DNA from: Chondrus crispus
Lineage: Eukaryota > Rhodophyta > Florideophyceae > Gigartinales > Gigartinaceae
Direction of reading: 5' to 3'
Assembly: GCF_000350225.1 (NCBI RefSeq)
Contig: NW_005178991.1
Coordinates: 124,001 to 188,000 of the forward strand
DNA: 64,000 nucleotides
Shown here one piece after another: positions 53,088 through 62,200 of this stretch. The first letter of the stretch is position 1; every line of letters starts with the position of its first letter. The notes beneath the pieces are model-generated. The model saw nothing but the letters and a program-made list of their open reading frames with translations, was not told the DNA's origin and ran no database searches. The position numbers were made by a program, and so were the translations under genes.

Positions 53088-54497
53088 TGGTAACCAAGAA
53101 TTTCACATGTCAGTGTCAGTGTGGTAATCCGCGCGGGGCATAGCGAGCCGACCTGAGGGTCGAGAAAAGGAGAATGATGAGATGGAACGAACCAGGTGAG
53201 GGGCCTTCAGACAGCCAACCCGCAAGTAGAAGCAGCGCGCGCACGAGTAGGATGAGCGTCGTGATGAGATACTCAGGTCGGAAGTCGCGTAACGATGTGC
53301 CAAGCGAGAAAAGAACGCTGGAAGAACGGGGACATAGACTGGAAAGTCCACCTCCTTCACTCTTACCTTCATATCTGTTCGGTCTCGTTTTATTTGTGAT
53401 TGCTTTTGTGTTGTTCTATTTTATTTTATTTTTGAGGCGTTAGGGACACGACCCGCACCGCGGAGGTCGGTCAGCAAGTCTATGAGGAGTCCAAGGAGGA
53501 CATTGAAGAGGCGATAATCTTCGAGATCAATTCCGCCTTTGACAAGGTTACGGCCGACGCCCGCGTTGCGGCATTCTCGCCATTCAGGGCAAGGCCGAGG
53601 AGGAGCAAAGAGACGCACGAGATCATGACTCTACGACGGGTGTTCCTAGGTCATAGATAGAGCCAGAAGGAGATGAGGCACTACACACATTTGGAACACA
53701 CACGCACAATCGCCGGATGCCCGTGAAATTACGAATGGGATCAGTGGCCCACACGCGCGTGAAGCGTAATTTATTTGAGAATTTAATGGGTGTCGAAAGC
53801 GAACTATTGAGCGAGCGGTATCAGAGCGAGCGCCGGCCTTGTCAACTCGCTTCGAATGTGTTGATCAGGCTCGACAAGCCGTGAGACGGACGTTTAACAA
53901 ACGAGAGGATCCCCGAGCAGGGACCATGTCCATGCTTACTTGAGATTGAGAAATCGCCAGAGGGGATGTCGTGCAAAGGGGGCGACCTTGTTGGTCAGAC
54001 GGTTGTGATCGACACACCCGCGAACGCATTTATTCACGAACGGCGTACTTACCAGTTTACAGCGATGACCCCCTTTTGTAGCATAAACACCCCCAGACGA
54101 CTGGAGGTGTATGCGCAGTTCGACCTGTAGACCCCGGATCGGAGAAGGGGTGAAGCGGGCCAACCAGCTCCGGAACCGGGCTCGGGCCCGGGTAGCGGTG
54201 GTAGAGCGGGAGCGAGCAGGGACGCGCGCACGCACGAGCGGATCGACGCCTCGACGCCCCGGAGCAGCACTGGGTGACGTACCAGTGCTGACGGGCGGAG
54301 GCGGTTCCGTGCTCGCTCGCGTGCTGCGCGTCCACTCCGGCTCGGCTCCGACTAAACGCGCGCGAAGAGCGAAGGCGACGTTTAGAATAAGCTGGGTGGA
54401 CTGACCTTGGCGGTCGGTTGAGGACAAGCCCGTGCTTGTCCCCCTCCGCCGCCGTCGGTCCGCTCCATATTTAATATCCAAAACACTCTATCATAAC
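53088..54497. other. Region downstream of element 4 pol, no reliable gene
   Basis: A GAGAAAAGGAGA purine tract lies near 53161. An 89-codon frame from 53174 ends in a hydrophobic stretch rich in Phe and Leu, but nothing else supports it. The rest probably mixes the 3' untranslated part of element 4 with the outer part of element 3's LTR. I could not place the boundary. Confidence 0.35.
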
Positions 54498-54719
54498 ACT
54501 ACAGTACCGAGGTACTGTAGTGGGCTACTGTAGTGCAGGTCGGCCTGCACTGTAATACTGTCAGCTATGTCGAGGCTGACAGTACACGTATCACCCGTGG
54601 TGCGTGCGCGCTTCGTTCGCGCGCTGTACACGTGTTCTCGTGTATGCGCATGTCCCTTGTCCCCGTGGTGTACACGTGGACACGCGCGGTGGTACTGTAG
54701 AGCTGGACGCTCTACAGTA
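54498..54719. repeat. Array of consecutive perfect hairpins
   Basis: Several stem-loops follow one another. ACTACAGTACC/GGTACTGTAGT has an 11-bp stem, AGTGCAGG/CCTGCACT 8 bp, ACTGTCAGC/GCTGACAGT 9 bp, GCGCGC/GCGCGC 6 bp, TACACG/CGTGTA 6 bp and TACTGTAGAGC/GCTCTACAGTA 11 bp. They lie next to the inferred LTR start of element 3 and are probably within its 3' LTR. Such density in about 220 bp is unusual. Confidence 0.8.
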
Positions 54720-54778
54720 GCTGATCTAGTTCTTGATCTAATCTAATTTAAACCCCCAGGGGGGGGGTTATGCTACAC

Positions 54779-54812
54779 GGCCCCCCCCTCAAGGGTGAAC
54801 GTCCGCGGTCAC
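54779..54812. repeat. Copy of the pol-end/polypurine motif next to the LTR of element 3
   Basis: On the minus strand it reads GTGACCGCGGACGTTCACCC followed by the TTGAGGGGGGGGCC tract. It is about 90% the same as 59258-59290, where the motif encodes the last residues of pol (VNADVHS-stop). This is the functional-looking polypurine tract, as an LTR start follows it. Confidence 0.75.
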
Positions 54813-54832
54813 GAGTGCTTGCGGTGCGAAAC

Positions 54833-57460
54833 ATGTCGGTGATTGAGATTGATACAACCCACTCCCTTGCTCCGAGGCCTCTTTCCCTTCCGCGTGTCCT
54901 TCTGTCGTTATTCCCCCTACACCCCCGCGCGCTCACACGTGCGTTTTCTTACTCCCCTCTTCATCCCGTCGTACTACCTACGAGAGCTCGTCTCGGCGGT
55001 CGTCCGCCTTTCGTCGTGCGTGTCATCCTTCCCCCTCGCGCCGGTGAGGTCTCGCGTGCGCTTCTTGTACGTGCTCTGTCGGAGGGCCCCTACCGTCTCG
55101 GCGTGATGACGGGTACACCGTCGCCCCTCGTGACCCCTTCACCCCTCCTACCCTCGTCGGAGGGCCCGTCGTTGAGCTCCTTGGCTCCCCCGCTGAGCGG
55201 GGGCGGGTCGGTGTCCGCTGTCGCAGCGGACGGGGGCGAGGCGCGTCGTGGCGCCCCTGTCGTCGCTGTCCCACGGGCGTGTCCGTTCCAGCGTGCCCGT
55301 GGGTCCCGGGAATCCACTCTTTCAGTAGAGTTGCATGCAGGGCCGGCGGTGGTGAATGAGGTTCGCGCCGCGGTCACGGAGGCAGACCTAGCTGCAGCTG
55401 GCAAGGAAGAGGGGCCGATCCCTCTTGTATCCGGCGCCCCCGGGGGCATCCCGCGCGAGGCGTTATCCGCAGCGGGCGGCGACAGCGCCCCCTATCAGCC
55501 AGTCGAGGGATCCTACGGCGCCTGTGGCAGCTGCCGACGTCCTGGGGTTCCTCCCGAGTCGACTCGGGATAGCGGGGGAGTGGAGCAGGAGGCTGCTAAC
55601 ACGTCCACGCAGTGGCTGGGCGTGCCGCTCGAGCGGTCCGCGCCCCTGCTGCTCAGTCGGCTGAGGTATCCGTGGCGTCGTCATGCTCGCTCGGGCGTCA
55701 CGGTCGGGGAGCTTCTTACGAAGGATTGCCTTCGGCCCGACATGCTACGCATCCGGATGCTGTACGAGAGCGGTCTCTCCGAGGAGGCGTCTCTCGCGTT
55801 AGGGCGCTTGCTTGTGGAGGGCGGCGGAGCGCCCTATCAGCTCCCGGACGAGATCCCGAGCGATCGGACCTTTGCGTTCAGCCACGAGGAAGTAGACTAC
55901 GTTGACCGGATGGCCTGCTACTTGTTCCATCGGGACCCACGGGGTCCTCGCCGTTTCGTCCTTTCGGAAATCGTCGGGCTGTATGTCAGCCCGAGGCCCT
56001 ACGCATACTCCAGGGCTCGTGCCGCTCTTCAAAAATCCGCTTGCACACTGATGAGGCTTCATTCCATTGCGATCTCCCCACACGATTGGGCAGCCTATCT
56101 TCACGCGGACGAGTCGGACGGCCGCGTGTTTGCTTCTGCCTCGTTCGAACGAGGCCTCTCAAAAAGCGACTTCCCGGCCCTTCCGGCGGTCGTACGGGAG
56201 GCTCTCCCTTCTCTCGGTGTTCACCCCTTACTCCCTTTTGCCCTCAAACATTTCGGGTTTGCGTGTGGGGACCCACGTCACCCGGCGTATGATGACCTGA
56301 TCTATAACGTGGAACGAGAGTGGGCGTGGTCCTTGGGGAACGCCTTTATGAGCGAGGTTTCGTTGCACGGCCGCGCGTTTGTGCAACCCATCGGGGTGTT
56401 GGCATTCCTCGGCAGGGTCGCGCCGTCGCTCCCTGATGTGCCGCTGCACCCTTTGGAGCGGTCTTCCCCGCACGTGGCGTGGACGCACTGTGCCGTTCTA
56501 GATCTGATGCATCGAGCTTGTGCCGTGAGCGTGCGTAATCGTCGTTCGTGGCCCGACTTCGCTACGGGCGTACGCAGCGCCTTTCTCGTGTATGATTACC
56601 GGAACGACTCCTTCGTGGCTCGTCCTGTACCGTCCGCTTCGGGTCCCTCGGGTAGGGGCGGAGGCGTGGGGTCCGCGTCACGGTTGGGTTACCGCAAGCG
56701 GTACCGCGATTTGGACGGGGAACCCGCGTCTCCTATGTTCGCGGGTACGGACCCGGTTCGCGCCCCGCTCGCCTCGGATGCGAGTTACTGTACAGCTGCC
56801 GTCTCGCCCGTGCCACCCCTTCCGCCTCTGGCCACCTCCGTGGGCGACTCGCCGGGTCGGAATGCCGCGCGGTTCTTAGCGCTGCCCCGGGACGAGATCA
56901 AGATTATTCCCGACTTGGGACGGGCCCTCGGGAGCTCGATCGATCGAGCGTGGCATGTCGGTACCCTGCTGAGCACCCTTGCCAGCTGGTACCTAGCCCG
57001 TAGTGAGGAAGCACGCCACCTCGGGGCGGAGCGCTCGACGTACGCGTCGCAATTAGACCGAGTGCGGGGCGAACTGGAGGCCCTCAGGGAGTCCTCGAGG
57101 CGTCAATCTGACTCCCTGGAGCGTGTCACTGCGGAGCGCGATCGCTACGGCCGCGAACGCGACACCCTCCGGTCCATACGTCAGGTTCCGTCCTCATTTG
57201 TCGCTCCGTCACGCACTCCCTCGGCCTCTATGCCGCGTCCGGCGTTGCCGGACCCCTACGAAGGGGTGGGGTACGATTCTCCCATGGTCAACGCGCGTGC
57301 GCCCCCGGTCGGTCCGGGGCCTTCCTGGTCGCAGTACGGGGCGGTAGCCATGCCCCCCCTTGAGGACATGGACACGAGGGTGCCTTCGCACCCTAGTTAT
57401 TGTCCTCCAGGCAGCTACGGTCCTACCCCGTCGGTTCCCCCCAACCGCTCGGGCCGTTGA
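54833..57460 (+). CDS. Large antisense ORF of element 3, function unknown
   Basis: It is open for 875 codons from ATG 54833. The first ~90 residues are Leu/Pro/Arg-rich and may not be translated; the ATG at 55106 (MTGTPSPL) is an alternative. The middle (about residues 290-590 of the long form) looks globular, with segments such as WRRHARSGVTVGELLTKDCL and AWAYLHAD-like aromatic patches. About residues 740-810 form a coiled coil (EARHLGAERSTYASQLDRVR...). The C-terminus is Pro/Tyr/Ser-rich. No catalytic motif or relation to the H3-tail ORF is visible. Its position, antisense between pol and the 3' LTR, parallels that ORF and the antisense ORFs known from plant Grande and RIRE2 elements. Confidence 0.6.
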   Translation: MSVIEIDTTHSLAPRPLSLPRVLLSLFPLHPRALTRAFSYSPLHPVVLPTRARLGGRPPFVVRVILPPRAGEVSRALLVRALSEGPYRLGVMTGTPSPLVTPSPLLPSSEGPSLSSLAPPLSGGGSVSAVAADGGEARRGAPVVAVPRACPFQRARGSRESTLSVELHAGPAVVNEVRAAVTEADLAAAGKEEGPIPLVSGAPGGIPREALSAAGGDSAPYQPVEGSYGACGSCRRPGVPPESTRDSGGVEQEAANTSTQWLGVPLERSAPLLLSRLRYPWRRHARSGVTVGELLTKDCLRPDMLRIRMLYESGLSEEASLALGRLLVEGGGAPYQLPDEIPSDRTFAFSHEEVDYVDRMACYLFHRDPRGPRRFVLSEIVGLYVSPRPYAYSRARAALQKSACTLMRLHSIAISPHDWAAYLHADESDGRVFASASFERGLSKSDFPALPAVVREALPSLGVHPLLPFALKHFGFACGDPRHPAYDDLIYNVEREWAWSLGNAFMSEVSLHGRAFVQPIGVLAFLGRVAPSLPDVPLHPLERSSPHVAWTHCAVLDLMHRACAVSVRNRRSWPDFATGVRSAFLVYDYRNDSFVARPVPSASGPSGRGGGVGSASRLGYRKRYRDLDGEPASPMFAGTDPVRAPLASDASYCTAAVSPVPPLPPLATSVGDSPGRNAARFLALPRDEIKIIPDLGRALGSSIDRAWHVGTLLSTLASWYLARSEEARHLGAERSTYASQLDRVRGELEALRESSRRQSDSLERVTAERDRYGRERDTLRSIRQVPSSFVAPSRTPSASMPRPALPDPYEGVGYDSPMVNARAPPVGPGPSWSQYGAVAMPPLEDMDTRVPSHPSYCPPGSYGPTPSVPPNRSGR

Positions 57461-59257
57461 GCCAGTGAGCCACTTATCCGCGTCATCCTTTCTCTTCCCG
57501 TCCGTCATCCGTAAAGCCACTAGGGCTCCTTGCCTCTCTGCCCCGAGTATACCAGACCGCCCATCGTTGGCGTGTGTCAGGGAGCCGGGAAGGGTCGGTA
57601 GACGTCTGCCGACCGCCCTCTCCGCCGCTCGTACCGCGTCCTTCGTCATAACCCCACAGCATGGGTCCTATCCTCCCTTTGGTATTTTACCTACCTCCCC
57701 GATGGTCCGTCGTCCCCCTCCACACGACGAGGGGGTGTGATCGTATCCCCTCGCTGTAACGTCGCCGCCTTCCCCCGCGTATCCATTGACGCACGCACGC
57801 GCGCGGCGACAGGTGGCGGCAAGCGCCATAGCCCGGGGCACTGATAGGGGGCTCTCTAGTGGGAGCGGGTGCTCCTTTCCTTGCTTTGCGATCCGTCCCG
57901 CCGGCTCGAGCCGGCTTACGTGGTTGGTCTGCGTCGGGGAGAAGGAGGGGTACGTATCCTCCTTCTCGTGTCAGGGCGTCGGTCGGCGTCGCCTGAGACT
58001 CTTCCCCGTGCGCGCGGTCTCCGCTCCTCCTTCTCGGAACGACGCTTGTCCCCCGCTGTCTCCTTCCGAGAGGGTCCGGACTACGCGTTATCCGCGCGCG
58101 ACGCCTCCTCGGAGGGGTGGTCGTACATCGTATTCGGGCGCTCTTGTGTGTCGTGGCTTGGAGCCCTGACTTGGCGATCCCAGGCGGAGGGGGCGGGGCT
58201 CATGCGTTCGTGCGGTCTTGCCGATTGACCTCGTATGGCTCGTTCGAGCAGCCCGCATTTCTGCTCCTGTACGGACATGAGCGTCGGTCAGCGAGGGACA
58301 GCGCGCGTGCGCCAGTGCCTTGTTGCGCGTTCTGCTCGCGTGTGCGCGTACCGTGCGCACGTGAGCTCCTTTTTCCCTTGAAATTCGAAAATCCGCTTCA
58401 TTTTTTCCGATTTTTTTCTTTTTCTTTTTTTTCGGAATTGACAGTGGCGGTTGTCAGGGCTTGTTGTACCGGAGGTACGATCCGCCGGCGGCTCGTGCCC
58501 AAACGTCCGAGTACAGGAGCTCTCTTGCCTGTACTGTACGGCCTCAAGAGGCCGTAGTGGCGGACCTCGCTCGGACACCACCTCTCCATGGCTTGGAGAC
58601 TCGCCGATCTGGTACGATCTCGTCGGCGCTCACATCGAGATGAGATTCCATTCCGACCCCTCCCGTCCTCGCTGAGCGGTCACGGGGGACATCATAGGGC
58701 TGCGATAATGCTCGCGCGACGGCCTGTTGCAGACAGGGGCGGCGCGATCTGGCTAGTACCAGAGGTGCTCTCATCTTCCTCGTCTCCTTGCATCTTGCTC
58801 CGACCCCATTTTGCCAGACGGCTCCCCACTTCCCGTGCCACATCTTGGCTCGGCGGGCGCCCCCCTTTCGGTCTGTACGTACAGCCGGGTCTTGTTGCGT
58901 CGTTTTCCGCGTTCCGTCTCACCGATACGTCCCGGCTTCCTTATTATTTGTACGAGGGGCGCGGTGATTGCTCGTACTATCACAGTTCTTTCGCGCTCTT
59001 TTGGGGAGGTTCGGTTCCTTCCCTTTTCTTCTTCGAATTATTTGTAAGACAGTACGTCCTGTCTTTGCTTATGACCTTTGTTGACGGTGGCGCGTCGCCC
59101 GCGGCGGATTCGCTTGCCAATACGGCTTGACGTCTCGCGAATTATTCCGTTGCTACTCCCTGGGGACAGCGGTCCCTTCGCGCGTCCCCTTTTGCCCCAT
59201 GTACGCGGGGTGCATTTAATTCGATGTGGAATTTAATCCGCAACGATGCGGTTGAGG
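57461..59257. other. GC-rich stretch between the antisense ORF and pol of element 3
   Basis: The frames here have no recognisable domains. T-rich and C-rich runs occur near 58400, and a small AAGACAG/CTGTCTT hairpin near 59047. It probably forms the 3' untranslated region of the antisense ORF and intervening element sequence. Confidence 0.4.
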
Positions 59258-59290
59258 GCCCCCTCCTCAAGAGTGAACGTCCGCGTTCAC
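59258..59290. repeat. Pol-end/polypurine motif at the stop of element 3 pol
   Basis: On the minus strand the last codons of pol and the stop run into TTGAGGAGGGGGCC. The near-duplicate at 54779-54812 precedes the LTR. The pair brackets about 4.45 kb that includes the antisense ORF. Confidence 0.75.
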
Positions 59291-62200
59291 TTCTGAGGTG
59301 AGGTCTCTCCCTGTACGCGCCCGGAGTCTTTGTGCGTAACGAGACACCAACTCCTCGGGGATGTGGGTACGCGCCGTCCATGTGGGAGTATCGTAGTCTG
59401 CCCATTTAATGAGGAACTCCGTAGTTCCATCCTCCATGACGCGATGCTTGAGTAGCCGTTCGACGGCATACTGTGTGCCTTCATTGATCTTGTCGGCAAG
59501 GTCTTCGGGGGTAGTCGTGCTAGCCTTTGGCGCGTTCACCGGCGGGGGTGCGTAGACGCAGCGGTCTGCCGAGACGCGCTCTGTAACTCCATCACGATCG
59601 ATCGTGATGGTGCGCTGGTCGTTCGCGAGAACTCGGTACGGTCCGACAGCCGGGGAGGCCAGCTTGTTTGATGTCTTCCCCCCATCAGTGGGGTTCAGAT
59701 ATACGTAGTCACCTGCCTTGAGGCGCGAGTTGGTGCGCCGAATACGCTTGTCGAAGTCGCGTTTATAGCGAGCTTGCGTTCGCCGTAGGCTTCCGTAGGC
59801 CTTTTGGATAGTCGAGTCCAGGGTCTTGAGGAACTCGGCACGTGGGTTCCCCCTGTCGGCAGGGGGCGCGTCGCCTTCCGTCCGTCGGAGCCAGAACTCC
59901 GTCGGGGGCCTGCTGAGCACGAGCTCAAACGGCGTGGTGCGTGTGGTGCGATGTACGTGGGAGTTGTACGCATACGTAAGCGGCCCCACGTACACATCCC
60001 AGTCGTCCTGGTGTTCACCTACGTAGTTCCGCAGCATCGAGGCGATTGTTCGGTTATATCGCTCGACTTGCCCGTTCGTCTGGGGATGGTACGCCGAAGT
60101 GTACAAATTCGTTATCCCCAGAACACGGCACGTGCTGTGGAAGAACTTGGCATTAAACTGAGGGCCGTTGTCCGAAAGCAACGTGCGAGGGACGCCGTAT
60201 TTGAACACCCACGACTCGCAGAACGCAACTGCGACGGTGTATGCGGTTATCGTGCGGAGCGCCACGACTTGCGTCAGCTTGCTAAAACGGTCCGTAATCA
60301 CGAGCAGGAACCGTTTTCCTGTCTTCGTCTTGGGGAGCGGCCCCAAGATGTCGATGGCGAGGCTCTCGAGAGGCCTCGTAGCTGGGAACAATCTCAATCG
60401 ATTGAGATGTTTCCTCAGCTTGACCCGGTTCATCGCGCAGGTCCGACACCCTCGCACCGTGGCTGCCACGTCTGCAGCCAGGTGGGGCCAGTAGTACTCG
60501 CGTCGAAGTGCGTAGTACATACGGTTCTGGCCCGGGTGCCCCGCGATGGCCGGGTTGTGGCACAGGCGGAGGAGCCTGGCGCGGAGCGTCCGAGGTACCA
60601 CCACCTGAACGATATCAGGGTCGAAGGGGTGTCTCCGTTTGAGCACCCCTTGGTGGTCCTCGAAGAACGCGGAGTCCCGGGACTCTGACTGTCGTGCCAA
60701 AACGGTTTGGCAGAAGTCATCCACGCGTTGCTCCTCGGCTATCTCCTCTATCGTAAGAGGGGCCGGAAGGTCGTCCTGCGGTGGGGCGACCGGGGAGTCG
60801 AGCGCGCCAGCCTCGGGGTCTTCGGCGCGCTGGATATCGGCGGCGTCGAACTCGTCGTTCTCCTCCCAAAACGAATTGGGTCCTTGAAGACCGGGGGCTT
60901 CGTCGTCACCTCGCGGTTCGTCGCGCGTCCGTACGCGCGACCTTGTTCGGGCTTCGGCTTGGTTCCGTGTCGTTACGAAGACATGGACGGCCTGATGATC
61001 GCAGCTCGCGGTACAAGCGTAGTCCGCGAGCTCGTTCGATACGTCTCGAACGGTCGTACCCCCGTCGAAGGTGGGAATGTCGTCATCCACCTCGACGGTG
61101 GGGCGAGGGTCATCGGCGACCTTCGGCGACACGAGTCGTGACAGGGCATCGGGCACCTGATGCACGCGCCCGGGGCGGTACTGAATGGTGAAATCGTATT
61201 CAGCCAGACGTAGCCGCCACCGGGTGAGTCTTCCTGAGCTCTCCGTGAGCGACATGAGCCATCGGAGGGCGTCGTGATCCGTCCGGACGGTGAACTTGGT
61301 TCCTTCGATATACGGCCGCAGTGTGCGGACGGCCCACACCACGGCGAAGCACTCACGCTCCGTAGCGCTGTAGTTCCGTTCGCTATCGCTTAGCGAGTAC
61401 GACCAGTACCCAACGGGGCGCCAATCGTTTGGCTCGTCGTGCTCCTGTAGGAGGGTGCACCCGAGTTGATATGCACTGGCGTCAGTGTCCAACAGGTACG
61501 GTCGGCCGTACCGTGGTAGCGCGAGGATCGGCGGGGAGATCATCGCAGCCTTCAGGCTTTCGAAAGCCTGAAGCTGAACTTCCGTTGGGTTATCGAAATC
61601 GTGATCCGAGTCCTTGCGCGTTATATCGGATAACGGACGGGCAATCTTCGAGAAGCCCTTGACGAAGCGACGATACACGTTACACGCCCCGAGGAACGAG
61701 CGCACCTGCGTCAGCGTCCTCGGGAACGTGAACGTTCGGAAGGCGTCGGAGGCCGTATCCGAAACGCTCAGCTTACCTGGGGATATCACGTGCCCCAGGT
61801 AATGCACCTTGGGACGGAAGAAGCTGCACTTCTTGAGCTTGAGGGAGATGCCGGCACTCCGCAACAAGCTCAAGACGGTATCGAGATGCCTTGCGTGTTC
61901 CGCGTCCGTACGCGAGAACACGATAACGTCATCGAGATAGACGAGGCATATTTGCCAGCGGACTCCGGAGAGTATGATATCGAGGGCACGTTGGAAGGTG
62001 GCCGGTGCCCCTTTTAATCCAAACGGCATGCGCAAATGGCGGTACGTACCCATATGTGTCGCGAAGGTAGTCTTATCCCGGTCCTCCGGAGCGACCGGGA
62101 TCTGCCAATAACCGGAATTGCAGTCCAGCGTCGTAAAGACGGCTGCATCTCCTAACGAGTCGATGCAGTCGTCCATACGCGGCAGCGGATACGAATCCGC

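Noticed and set aside
53174..53443. Small frame with a hydrophobic C-terminus as an envelope-like gene
   Set aside because: The hydrophobic part comes from a T-rich tract, and no glycosylation, cleavage or start evidence exists.
58588..59130. 180-codon frame in the element 3 downstream region
   Set aside because: Compositionally biased, with no domain; several equally long frames overlap on both strands.
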